Positions 1 to 5,536 of a stretch of DNA of 10,000 bases are shown piece after piece (position 1 is the first letter of the stretch; the number at the start of each line of letters is the position of its first letter). The translations under genes were made by a program, and so were the position numbers. Origin of the DNA: Symbiodinium natans. Lineage: Eukaryota > Sar > Dinophyceae > Suessiales > Symbiodiniaceae. The stretch is taken from contig CAJNDS010002405.1 of the NCBI GenBank assembly GCA_905221605.1, forward strand, positions 367,501-377,500, given 5' to 3'. The notes under the pieces were generated by a model. It worked only from the letters and a program-made list of their open reading frames with translations, ran no database searches and was not told where the DNA came from.

Positions 1-29
1 CCTAAACCCTAAACCCTAAACCCTAAACC
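1..29 (-). repeat. Left-edge telomere array, CCCTAAA x4
   Basis: Four perfect heptamers read as C-strand from the first base of the window. This is the orientation of a left chromosome end, so the window may start at or very near a chromosome or contig terminus. Four units is short for a functional telomere, so the edge may simply be where the window or assembly was cut. Confidence 0.9.
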
Positions 30-30
30 T

Positions 31-43
31 TTAAGCAACTAGT
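31..43. mobile_element. Solo end related to MITE family B
   Basis: The 13-mer TTAAGCAACTAGT matches the right end of the family B element (TTAAGCAATTAGT, within 6826-6838) at 12 of 13 bases. It sits directly after the left-edge telomere array. No partner inverted repeat is visible, so this would be a solo or truncated end. The match is short and could be chance. Confidence 0.35.
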
Positions 44-104
44 ATAGTTCCTTGAGGTTGGCGACGCTGTCGACGGCACCCACGGATGGCCCCCTGAAGT
101 CCAC

Positions 105-123
105 GGACTCCGAATCCGAGTCC
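105..123. repeat. Short perfect hairpin, 6 bp stem
   Basis: GGACTC (105-110) and GAGTCC (118-123) can pair around a 7-base loop inside the first island (30-163). The island otherwise shows no recognised feature; one forward frame is open from 43 to the TAG in the telomere array at 166-168. Confidence 0.4.
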
Positions 124-163
124 CAAGGGGGAGTCCTGAGTTTCTTCCGCACCTTGGGATTGA

Positions 164-213
164 TTTAGGGTTTAGGGTTTAGGGTTTAGGGTTTAGGGTT
201 TAGGGTTTAGGGG
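164..213 (+). repeat. Telomere-like array, TTTAGGG x7
   Basis: Seven perfect G-strand heptamers followed by one extra G. With the left-edge C-strand array this brackets the 30-163 island in the CCCTAAA...TTTAGGG layout of a telomere-capped fragment. The array runs directly into MITE A copy 1. Confidence 0.95.
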
Positions 214-215
214 TA

Positions 216-344
216 TCATGGGTTCCCCTACAACCCCCCCCCCCCCCCTCTGTACTGTCACCCCCCTAGGTTCATACTTAGGGATAATTAAGCAATTAAG
301 GTGGGGGGGGGGGGGGCGGAGTATAGAGGGGTGGAAACCCATGA
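216..344. mobile_element. MITE-like element family A, copy 1
   Basis: A 129 bp inverted-repeat element. The left end reads TCATGGGTTCCCCTAC and the right end is its inverted counterpart GGTGGAAACCCATGA, which lacks a few bases of the arm. The left arm has a run of 15 C (234-248) and the right arm a run of 14 G (303-316). Internal motifs CCCCCCTAGGT (261-271) and TTAGGGATAATTAAGC (278-293) recur in copy 2. The element abuts the TTTAGGG array on the left, and AGGGTTTCGGG follows on the right. There is no coding capacity, so it must be non-autonomous. No clear target-site duplication is visible. Confidence 0.75.
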
Positions 345-411
345 GAGCAGGGTTTCGGGTGTAGGCTTCTAGAATTCCGCACGCTGACTTGGATTTCTAG
401 TCGGGCTTCGG

Positions 412-446
412 CCTTGGGACTACTTCCGCACCTCCTGCGGCCAAGG
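412..446. repeat. Two-step hairpin
   Basis: CCTTGG (412-417) pairs with CCAAGG (441-446). Nested inside, CCGCA (426-430) pairs with TGCGG (436-440) around loop CCTCC. An unpaired 8-base stretch lies on the 5' side. It occupies the island between MITE A copy 1 and the next array. No function can be assigned. Confidence 0.45.
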
Positions 447-465
447 GTTGAGGGTTTCTGGGTCT

Positions 466-510
466 AGGGTTCAGTGGTTTAGGGTTCAGTGGTTCAGGGT
501 TCAGTGGTTC
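466..510 (+). repeat. 15-bp minisatellite x3 derived from telomere repeats
   Basis: Three tandem units of AGGGTTCAGTGGTTY at 466-480, 481-495 and 496-510; the second and third are identical. Each unit resembles two variant telomere heptamers plus one base, so a higher-order unit has been amplified rather than the simple heptamer. Confidence 0.85.
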
Positions 511-550
511 AGGGTTTAGGATTTGGGGTTTAGGGTTTAGGGTTTGGGGT
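511..550 (+). repeat. Degenerate TTTAGGG array
   Basis: It continues from the 15-mer minisatellite and contains TTTAGGG, TTTAGGA and TTTGGGG units. Confidence 0.85.
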
Positions 551-690
551 GCTTGTGGGCTTTGTCCTTTTCTTGGGGGAGTGCTTTAATGGGTGACCTG
601 AGTTTTGGAGACCCCCATGGCAGCCTCAAATTTTAAAAACCGCAACCAGCTCGCGGACCAAAAGCACCTCCCTGCAGTTACCAGCTGCTT

Positions 691-744
691 GGGGTTTAGG
701 GTTTGGGGTTTGGGGTTTAGGGTTTAGAGTTTGGGGTTTTCGGG
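691..744 (+). repeat. Mixed TTTAGGG / TTTGGGG array
   Basis: G-strand units in which TTTGGGG alternates with TTTAGGG, with one TTTAGAG variant. It ends in GGGG TTTTCGGG immediately before an inverted C-strand block. Confidence 0.85.
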
Positions 745-746
745 AA

Positions 747-765
747 TCCCCAAACCCTAAATCCC
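747..765 (-). repeat. Short C-strand telomere block, head-to-head
   Basis: About two and a half CCCTAAA-like units (CCCCAAACCCTAAATCCCC) begin two bases after the preceding G-strand array, giving a G-to-C inverted junction. Confidence 0.75.
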
Positions 766-810
766 CTATGCCTCCCCCCTCCTTCCCCCTAATGTTAGAG
801 TCGCTTTAAT

Positions 811-847
811 AAACCCCCCCCAAAACTTGTTTTGGTCCCCGGGGTTT
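811..847. repeat. Nested hairpin in 766-1000 island
   Basis: AAACCCC (811-817) pairs with GGGGTTT (841-847). Nested within it, CCAAAAC (820-826) pairs with GTTTTGG (829-835) around TT. The palindrome CCCCGGGG spans 837-844. GAGGGGTGGAAA at 849-860 is identical to a 12-mer in the right arm of MITE A copy 1 (326-337), so this may be a decayed relative. The rest of 766-1000 shows no recognised feature. Confidence 0.45.
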
Positions 848-1000
848 GGAGGGGTGGAAAAAAAGAGGGGGGTGTCAATTATGCCTTGTTACATACATCG
901 GCCCGAAAACCTCCCGTAATGGAAAGTAGTCTTCGGCTGGGGCCCTCTGGCCTGGCGAATATTACTACTGCCACCCCAATTAAAAAGCCACTCTCACATT

Positions 1001-1013
1001 AAACCCTAAACCC
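1001..1013 (-). repeat. Minimal CCCTAAA block
   Basis: AAACCCTAAACCC, about two C-strand units, isolated between two unlike islands. Confidence 0.7.
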
Positions 1014-1100
1014 GAATTCCCCCCCTAAGCAGAGGCACGCTGTGCAATGCCTTCGGATGGAAGCTACTCCTCATGCTCACGCTTACGGAGGCTGGGTTCA

Positions 1101-1115
1101 CCCTAAACCCTAAAC
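1101..1115 (-). repeat. Minimal CCCTAAA block
   Basis: Two perfect C-strand units plus one base (CCCTAAACCCTAAAC), following an 87 bp GC-rich island with no identified feature. Confidence 0.75.
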
Positions 1116-1225
1116 TTCCATGTTGGGCTGAGTTTGTTTTTTTGGGAATTTGTCGATGTGGGTTCTTTTGTTTGTTGTTTGGGATTTGGGGGAGGGCTTC
1201 TAGGGGCTGACGACTTGGGGGCTTC

Positions 1226-1305
1226 AGGGTTTAGGGTTAGGGTTTAGGGTTTAGGGTTTAGGGTTTGGGGTTTGGGGTTTGGGGTTTAGGGTTTAGGGTT
1301 TAGGG
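1226..1305 (+). repeat. TTTAGGG array with TTTGGGG core
   Basis: About eleven G-strand units. Three consecutive TTTGGGG variants (1264-1284) are flanked by standard units on both sides, and one TTAGGG hexamer lies near the start. Confidence 0.95.
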
Positions 1306-1405
1306 CAAGAAGGTTTGGGGTTTCGGGGGCTATGTAGTTTGAGGAAATTGTCATTTCGGGGGCATTTCGGATCCATGACAAGCTCTCCTAACGACTTCGT
1401 TGGGC

Positions 1406-1528
1406 TAGGGTTTAGGGTTTAGGGTTTAGGGTTTAGGGTTTAGGGTTTAGGGTTTAGGGTTTAGGGTTTAGGGTTTAGGGTTTAGGGTTTAGGGTTTAGG
1501 GTTTAGGGTTTAGGGTTTAGGGTTTAGG
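1406..1528 (+). repeat. Longest perfect array, TTTAGGG x16
   Basis: Sixteen uninterrupted perfect heptamers run from 1411 to 1522, with partial units at both edges. This is the most homogeneous block here. It suggests recent telomerase-type synthesis or recent slippage, since older blocks carry point changes. Four or more GGG runs give strong G-quadruplex potential on the + strand. Confidence 0.97.
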
Positions 1529-1536
1529 AATTGGGG

Positions 1537-1572
1537 TTTAGGGACTTTAGGGACTCTAGGGACTTTAGAGTC
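1537..1572 (+). repeat. 9-bp tandem repeat x4, TTTAGGGAC
   Basis: Units at 1537-1545, 1546-1554, 1555-1563 (TCTAGGGAC) and 1564-1572 (TTTAGAGTC) decay progressively away from the perfect heptamer array. It appears to be a telomere unit with an AC insertion that was then amplified in place. Confidence 0.8.
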
Positions 1573-1666
1573 TCGCAGGCATGCGGATGCAAGATTACGA
1601 TCTCGTGCTTGTGGGGTCTTGCTGGGGCTGTCTTCATCCCTGGGGCTCTGTTGCAGCTGTGTGGCG

Positions 1667-1722
1667 TTTAGGGTTTAGGGTTCAGGGTTTAGGGTTTAGG
1701 GTTTAGGGTTTAGGGTTTAGGG
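1667..1722 (+). repeat. TTTAGGG array x8
   Basis: Eight G-strand units with a single TTCAGGG variant at the third position. The preceding island (1573-1666) shows no recognised feature. Confidence 0.95.
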
Positions 1723-1763
1723 CAAAAAAGGCTGTAGACCTTTCGTGTGTTTTGCCAAGCTAT

Positions 1764-1830
1764 CCCCTTATACTAACAGTCCTTAACAGGGATTACTACT
1801 ATCCCCATTGCGGACTGTTAGTATAGGGGG
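1764..1830. mobile_element. Fold-back hairpin, 19 bp arms
   Basis: Bases 1764-1782 (CCCCTTATACTAACAGTCC) and 1812-1830 are inverted repeats. Eighteen of 19 positions are Watson-Crick pairs and one is T-G; the loop is 29 bases. It resembles a small MITE or excised palindromic element. The loop contains TTACTACTATCCCC, which recalls the ACTACTA tip of family B, but this is short. The rest of the 1727-2005 island shows no secure gene. Confidence 0.65.
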
Positions 1831-2005
1831 GAACATCCAACATAGAACCCCCGAAACCTCGAGCTACAACCCTAAGAACCCATACCCCGAAACCCCAGAC
1901 GCCTTTAGCTTCCCCTGGGCAGCCCACAAACACCTTGGCGGGATGGACAACGGGGTGGAGAGTGGAGAGTGGTCGGATACAGCCCTCTCGGGTCTCCAAG
2001 GGGAG

Positions 2006-2129
2006 CCTAACCCTAAACCCTAGAACCCTAGAACCCTAAATCCCAAGCCCTAAACCCTAAACCCTAAACCCTAAACCCCAAGCCCTAAACCCTAAACCCT
2101 AAACTCTAACACCCCAAACCCTCAACCCT
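2006..2129 (-). repeat. CCCTAAA array with variants
   Basis: About seventeen C-strand units. Two CCCTAGAA octamers (2018-2033) lie near the left edge, CCCCAAG variants are inside, and decayed units (AACTCTAACACCCC) are at the right edge. Standard units form the core. Confidence 0.95.
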
Positions 2130-2142
2130 TGAGCTGAGACAC

Positions 2143-2259
2143 ATGGAGGCCGGCTTAAAGGGCTTCGCGGCGGGTGGCGGCAACGGCGGTCTCATCGGCC
2201 TGCCTATCGAATACCTCCTAAAGGACCGAATCTCGAACCCTAAACCCTCAACCCTATAA
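2143..2259 (+). other. Short ATG open frame, coding status doubtful
   Basis: A 38-codon frame starts at ATG 2143 and ends at TAA 2257-2259 inside the next telomere array. Its first 32 codons lie in the island and read as a glycine/alanine-rich stretch followed by GGLIGLPIEYLLKD, with mostly G or C in third positions. I recognise no family. It could be a broken exon or a chance frame. The last residues are telomere-repeat translation. Confidence 0.2.
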
Positions 2260-2342
2260 ACCCTAAACCCCAATTAAACCCTAAACCCTAAACCCTAAAC
2301 CCTAAACCCTAAACCCTAAACCCTAAACCCTAAACCCTAAAC
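2236..2342 (-). repeat. CCCTAAA array x15
   Basis: A decayed left part (2236-2275, with CCCTCAA and CCCTATAAA) is followed by nine or more perfect units from 2276 to 2342. Confidence 0.97.
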
Positions 2343-2591
2343 AAGACAAGGGGCCCAAGAACCCCATTATCCAGGGTTTGGTCATCACAAACAGAGGGGA
2401 CAAGCTTGGGGTTTAGATCCTAAACGCCAGATAAGCCCCGAACCTTGCACCTCATACGCCCTCAACCCTCCACACCGCTTGACCTAAGAGTACTTAGGAA
2501 TGAAAAAGGGTGCCGTTTTTGTTTGAAGAGGCTCATCAGAGGACCGAGACCCTTAAAAGAAACGAATCACGGCCCTACTTTGGGTCCTAGT

Positions 2592-2650
2592 AACCCAAAC
2601 CCTAAACCCGAACCCCTACACCCTAATTTGGGTTCCCTTAAACCCTAAAC
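2592..2650 (-). repeat. Degenerate CCCTAAA block
   Basis: C-strand units mixed with CCCGAA, CCCCTACA and CCCTAATTTGGG variants. The island before it (2343-2591) shows no recognised gene or RNA. Confidence 0.8.
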
Positions 2651-2673
2651 AGAGCGAATAAGGGCCGTAATAA

Positions 2674-2725
2674 GGGTTTAGGGTTTAGGCTTTAGGCTTT
2701 AGGCTTTAGGCTTTAGGCTTTAGGG
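2674..2725 (+). repeat. TTTAGGG array containing TTTAGGC x5
   Basis: Two standard G-strand units are followed by five identical TTTAGGC units (2684-2718) and one TTTAGGG. The block ends at a direct G-to-C junction. A run of one variant points to local copying of a mutated unit. Confidence 0.95.
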
Positions 2726-2750
2726 AAACCCTAAACCCTAAACCCTAAAC
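2726..2750 (-). repeat. C-strand array after fusion-type junction
   Basis: AAACCCTAAACCC units begin with no intervening base after TTTAGGG. Together with 2812-2898 it brackets a 61 bp island (2751-2811), giving a 173 bp segment with telomere sequence on both ends. Confidence 0.95.
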
Positions 2751-2811
2751 TCTGGTTCCGGGGTTCCGCTGCAGGCAACAAGCGCGAGCTCCAGGGAAGC
2801 CGCCAGCTCTG

Positions 2812-2898
2812 GGGTTTAGGGTTTAGGGTTTAGGGTTTATGGTTTAGGGTTTAGGGTTTAGGGTTCAGGGTTTAGGGTTTAGGGTTTAGGGTTTAGGG
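2812..2898 (+). repeat. TTTAGGG array x12
   Basis: About twelve G-strand units with one TTTATGG and one TTCAGGG variant. It ends at the second direct G-to-C junction. Confidence 0.95.
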
Positions 2899-2942
2899 AA
2901 ACCCTAAACCCTCAACCCTAGACCCTAGACCCTAAACCCTAA
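2899..2942 (-). repeat. CCCTAAA array with CCCTAGA variants
   Basis: Six C-strand units including CCCTCAA and two consecutive CCCTAGA variants, starting at the same GGGAAACCC junction as at 2725/2726. Confidence 0.95.
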
Positions 2943-2997
2943 CTCAACTATATACATATGTCCTGATCTGTAGGCCCCTGGAACCTGGAACTATTGA

Positions 2998-3108
2998 AGA
3001 TCTTTTGACTCCCCGGTGCGCTTCGAGGAGTTTCACGTTAGCGCTGGAGACATTCAGATCTACCGTTCGGCTGTGAGCGTACCCTGGCCCCTCGGCTCGA
3101 GGGTTTAG
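2998..3108 (+). other. Open frame in island, possible exon remnant
   Basis: A frame open after TGA 2995-2997 runs 36 codons to a TAG in the next array. It reads as FEEFHVSAGDIQIYRSAVSV followed by a tryptophan-proline stretch, with no ATG start. An overlapping frame is also open, so coding cannot be asserted. I recognise no family. Confidence 0.15.
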
Positions 3109-3123
3109 GGTTTAGGCTTAGGG
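3101..3123 (+). repeat. Short TTTAGGG block
   Basis: About three G-strand units, the last shortened to TTAGGG after a C substitution. Confidence 0.85.
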
Positions 3124-3188
3124 CATGCACCTGGGTGATCATCTGCCCCTTATCCCTATTGAGCCCCTGAACCCTTCCACCCAAGTCC

Positions 3189-3207
3189 CTAAGGGAATAT
3201 TCCTTAG
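3189..3207. repeat. Near-palindrome around GGAATATTCC
   Basis: The 10 bp perfect palindrome GGAATATTCC is extended by CTAA and TTAG arms with one bulged G. It lies in the 3124-3320 island, which otherwise shows nothing identifiable. Confidence 0.5.
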
Positions 3208-3320
3208 TTAAGGGGTTTTGGAGTTTCTGGAATCTTCAAACTGGCAACACCCACGTCCGGAGGAGCGGGCCCTGAGGCAGTGAAAATCAAGGTTGAGGGT
3301 TCTAAGCAAGCAAATCGATG

Positions 3321-3388
3321 AACCCGAAGCCCTAAACCCGAAACCCGAAACCCTAGCCCTAAATCCTAAACCCTAAACCCTAAACCCT
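3321..3388 (-). repeat. Degenerate-to-perfect CCCTAAA array
   Basis: The left half carries CCCGAAG, CCCGAAA and CCCTAGC variants; the right half has perfect units. Decay is polar, as in several other arrays here. Confidence 0.9.
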
Positions 3389-3476
3389 CGGCGTCACTTA
3401 AGGTCGATCAAGCCACTCTTGGGCTTGATGTCCGATTCCCTTCCCATCTTTGGCTACCATCGCCTCCTGGGCGCGA

Positions 3477-3517
3477 TTTGGGGTTTGGGGTTTAGGGTTT
3501 AGGGTTTAGGGTTTAGG
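3477..3517 (+). repeat. TTTGGGG to TTTAGGG array
   Basis: Two TTTGGGG units lead into four TTTAGGG units, the last one truncated. Confidence 0.9.
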
Positions 3518-3655
3518 AAATTGCGTGCTGTGTTTGGTGTTTTGTTTTTTTGCCACCCTCTTTTTCCCCTGCGATGCGGACACAAGTGGCCTTGCACATG
3601 CAATGATTCGTATCTTGGGCCTTGTATTTTCCGAACAGTAAGGAGGTCATGGGTG

Positions 3656-3683
3656 GTTTAGGGTTTAGGGCTCAGGGTTTAGG
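3656..3683 (+). repeat. Short TTTAGGG block
   Basis: Four units including one CTCAGGG variant, ending in a partial unit. Confidence 0.85.
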
Positions 3684-3765
3684 AGTTTGGCTTATATGCG
3701 TAGTGTTGGGCAGAACGGGGTCTAGTTACAGTCGCCCTTCTGCTGGCCCCACTTCAAGCAGTCGG

Positions 3766-3845
3766 CCCTAACCCCTCAACCCTAAACCCCAAACCCTAAA
3801 CCCTAAACCCTAAACCCTAAACCCCAACCCCTAAACCCTAAACCC
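3766..3845 (-). repeat. CCCTAAA array x11
   Basis: C-strand units with CCCCTCAA and CCCCAAA variants at the left, a perfect core, and a CCCCAACCCC interruption near the right. Confidence 0.95.
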
Positions 3846-3967
3846 GGCAAGAAGTCTTGGGATCCAAGGCGTACCCTACTTCTTCCTCGTGTCGTGCGCA
3901 GGAACCGTCTCTTGCCTTCTGTTCCGTGGCGAGCATGTGCGAGTGAGAGGGCTTGCAGGATTGTGCG

Positions 3968-4013
3968 TTTTAGGGTTTAGGTTTAGGGTTTAGGGTTTAG
4001 GGTTTAGGGGTTT
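3968..4013 (+). repeat. TTTAGGG array x6
   Basis: G-strand units with one single-base deletion (TTTAGG) after the first unit. The preceding island (3846-3967) has a long open forward frame and a pyrimidine-rich tract ending in GCAG at about 3898-3901 that resembles a splice acceptor, but neither is proven. Confidence 0.95.
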
Positions 4014-4170
4014 TGTTGATCTACACGGTCACTTCTCGAAATTGCGACCCTTTCCTGGGTAAACTGGTTATCTTGTGTGGCTGCAGCAGAACAGGGGTTA
4101 CCAAAAAGAGCCACAGTCCAGAAACCGACCATGTGCCATGTGGTTTCTATTCATCTGTTGTTATGGGCTC

Positions 4171-4217
4171 CAAACCCCAAACTCCAAACCCTAAACCCTA
4201 GACCCTAAACCCTAATC
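4171..4217 (-). repeat. CCCTAAA array with CCCCAAA/CTCCAAA variants
   Basis: Six C-strand units. Variants are at the left edge and CCCTAGA is in the middle. Weaker traces (CCCTCAG, CCCTGAAAA) continue to about 4255. Confidence 0.9.
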
Positions 4218-4317
4218 CAACTCAACCCTCAGCGGGCCCAAACCCTGAAAACCCAAATGTCTCTTGAAGCCTTGTCTGCCATGTTGCGAGAGAGTGAGCG
4301 AAGCAACCGTGACCAGC

Positions 4318-4342
4318 GGGGTTTAGGGTTTAGGGTTCAGGG
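4318..4342 (+). repeat. Short TTTAGGG tract inside open frame
   Basis: Three G-strand units (GGGGTTTAGGGTTTAGGG, then TTCAGGG). Confidence 0.9.
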
Positions 4343-4385
4343 TGCGGTGAGACGTAAGATCTGTTCTCCACTTGAAAGATCAGGG

Positions 4386-4401
4386 CACTTAGTTCTAAGT
4401 G
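4386..4401. repeat. Perfect 7-bp inverted repeat
   Basis: CACTTAG (4386-4392) and CTAAGTG (4395-4401) are separated by TT; as a hairpin this is a 6 bp stem with a GTTC loop. Confidence 0.5.
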
Positions 4402-4527
4402 AGGCAACTATACTTCTCATTACTTGCAACCCTAGTTAAGGCACTTGTATCCCTACTTGCTAAGTACCCCGATCCTCCAAGTAAGGGTGTTCAGCAGCAA
4501 CTGGGATTCTAGGATCAAGGTGGGTTG

Positions 4528-4588
4528 TAGGGTTTAGGGTTTAGGGTTCAGGGTTTAGGGTTTCGGGTTTAGGCTTTAGGGTTTAGGG
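4528..4588 (+). repeat. Variant-rich TTTAGGG array
   Basis: About eight G-strand units including TTCAGGG, TTTCGGG and TTTAGGC variants. Confidence 0.92.
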
Positions 4589-4611
4589 CCTTAAAACCTA
4601 TGCCCCCGATG

Positions 4612-4632
4612 AACCCTAAACTTTTAAACCCT
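4612..4632 (-). repeat. Short C-strand block
   Basis: AACCCTAAAC, four T's, then TAAACCC: two C-strand units split by a small insertion, 23 bases downstream of a G-strand array. Confidence 0.75.
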
Positions 4633-4643
4633 GCTGCTCATAG

Positions 4644-4766
4644 CTTTCTGGAGCAACCTTGGAAGCCGAGGATCGCGTGGTACAGCAAATTGTCGCTGAC
4701 CATGCTGCTTCTGGGCCGCGAGACATGCGGGCAGTGGGCCCTAAAACACTAGACCCTAAACCCTGA
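4644..4766 (+). other. Open frame in island, possible exon remnant
   Basis: A frame open after TAG 4641-4643 reads LSGATLEAEDRVVQQIVADH and onward, 40 codons in total, ending at TGA in the following array. A CATAG just upstream could be a splice acceptor. A second forward frame is also open, so this is only a candidate. I recognise no family. Confidence 0.17.
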
Positions 4767-4834
4767 ACCCTGAACCCTAAACCCTAAACCCTAAACCCTA
4801 AACCCTAAACCCTAAACCCTAAACCCTAAACCCC
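4739..4834 (-). repeat. CCCTAAA array x13
   Basis: The left edge has CCCTAAAACACTAGA and two CCCTGAA variants; about nine perfect units follow. Confidence 0.97.
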
Positions 4835-4860
4835 ACACCTCAGAATCTTCACCCTATGCT

Positions 4861-4877
4861 GGCATGGCGCCAGTGCC
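4861..4877. repeat. Near-palindrome around TGGCGCCA
   Basis: GGCA, TGGCGCCA, G, TGCC: an 8 bp perfect palindrome with 4 bp flanking arms and one extra G. Confidence 0.5.
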
Positions 4878-4935
4878 ACCCTGTATTCGTCACACCTGCT
4901 TTCGGCACCCGCGAGTCGAAGAGTCATGCAATGTG

Positions 4936-5000
4936 TTTAGGGTTTAGGGTTTAGGGTTTAGGGTTTAGGGTTTTAGGGTTTAGGGTTTAGGGTTTGGGGG
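4936..5000 (+). repeat. TTTAGGG array x9
   Basis: Nine G-strand units with one TTTTAGGG octamer at about 4971-4978 and a terminal TTTGGGGG. Confidence 0.96.
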
Positions 5001-5024
5001 TTGCTTGGCGCACCCTCCGCCTAG

Positions 5025-5174
5025 AATGGGCTGGAGAGTGGGATTCCGAGGCTCATCCTCCTCTTCTTTGTTTTCCTCATGGTCGCGTGGAGCGACCTGC
5101 TGACAGAAGCAGTTTACTCGGTCAAGCTGCGGGACAAGCCACTTGGTGCCCAAGCAGTCTGGCCACACGGCTAA
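5025..5174 (+). other. Open frame with hydrophobic stretch, doubtful
   Basis: A 49-codon frame opens after TAG 5022-5024 and closes at TAA 5172-5174. It contains RLILLFFVFLMVAW, a plausible but short membrane segment, followed by a polar tail SDLLTEAVYSVKLRD. The only ATG is internal (5089). Two other frames, one on each strand, are also open across this interval, so this stop-poor region does not prove coding. No family is recognised. Confidence 0.17.
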
Positions 5175-5225
5175 TGTAGGGGGCCTCGGAAGATTTGCGA
5201 GTAGTGTTCCCTTATGATGGTCCCT

Positions 5226-5242
5226 TTATAGTTATACTATAA
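5226..5242. repeat. Perfect 7-bp hairpin, AT-rich
   Basis: TTATAGT (5226-5232) pairs with ACTATAA (5236-5242) around a 3-base loop, just before a C7/A8 stretch. Confidence 0.55.
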
Positions 5243-5258
5243 TAACCCCCCCAAAAAA

Positions 5259-5272
5259 AATGTATATACATT
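5259..5272. repeat. 14-bp perfect palindrome
   Basis: AATGTATATACATT is fully self-complementary. Next to it, CTAATTACTTAGG (5273-5285) matches the family B tip CTAATTGCTTAAG at 11 of 13 positions, so 5226-5290 may be a decayed small element. The rest of 5001-5330 shows only the doubtful open frame. Confidence 0.55.
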
Positions 5273-5330
5273 CTAATTACTTAGGCCCCTATATGCATCC
5301 TTTCCGCAGCGTGCTTTGGACTCTAAGTCC

Positions 5331-5366
5331 AAACCCTCAACCCCAAAACCGTAGAACCCTAAAACC
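5331..5366 (-). repeat. Degenerate C-strand block
   Basis: CCCTCAA, CCCCAAAA, CCGTAGAA and CCCTAAAA units, with no perfect neighbouring heptamers: an old or decayed array. Confidence 0.7.
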
Positions 5367-5443
5367 ATGTGCTTCTTTCACCTTTCTGTCATAACACCTG
5401 TATATCTCTAGGCTGCAGTCTTGGAGGTTAAGGGTTTTAGGCG

Positions 5444-5518
5444 TTTGGGGTTTAGGGTTTAGGGTTTAGGGCTAGGGTTTAGGGTTTAGTGTTTAGGGTT
5501 TAGGGCTTAGGGTTTAGA
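5444..5518 (+). repeat. TTTAGGG array x10, variant-rich
   Basis: G-strand units with TTTGGGG, CTAGGG, TTTAGTG and CTTAGGG variants, ending in TTTAGAG. Confidence 0.94.
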
Positions 5519-5536
5519 GCTCCGGGTCCAATAAAA

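Larger units (their letters stand above)
4257..4439 (+). other. 60-codon ATG open frame spanning a telomere tract
   Basis: ATG 4257 opens MSLEALSAMLRESERSNRDQ, which would form a charged amphipathic helix. It then crosses a 25-base telomere tract (translated GLGFRVQG) without a stop and continues 31 more codons to TAA 4437-4439. No family is recognised. If real, it is an example of telomere sequence tolerated inside a reading frame. If not, it is a chance frame. The tract is short enough to avoid the in-frame TAG that longer arrays must contain. Confidence 0.2.

Noticed and set aside
1-29. True functional telomere at base 1
   Set aside because: The orientation fits, but only four units are present and similar blocks recur internally, so a real chromosome end cannot be claimed from this window.
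278-293. TAGGGATAA resembles the start of the I-SceI homing site
   Set aside because: Only nine bases match before divergence, and the motif is explained as the conserved core of MITE A.
1799-2023. Overlapping 66- and 71-codon frames on opposite strands
   Set aside because: They overlap each other and the 1764-1830 hairpin, have no ATG-supported context I trust, and end in telomere repeats. Both cannot be genes and neither shows a family motif.
2445-2648. 67-codon forward frame
   Set aside because: A third of its translation is telomere repeat (repeated asparagine-proline-lysine-proline) and it has no recognised motif.
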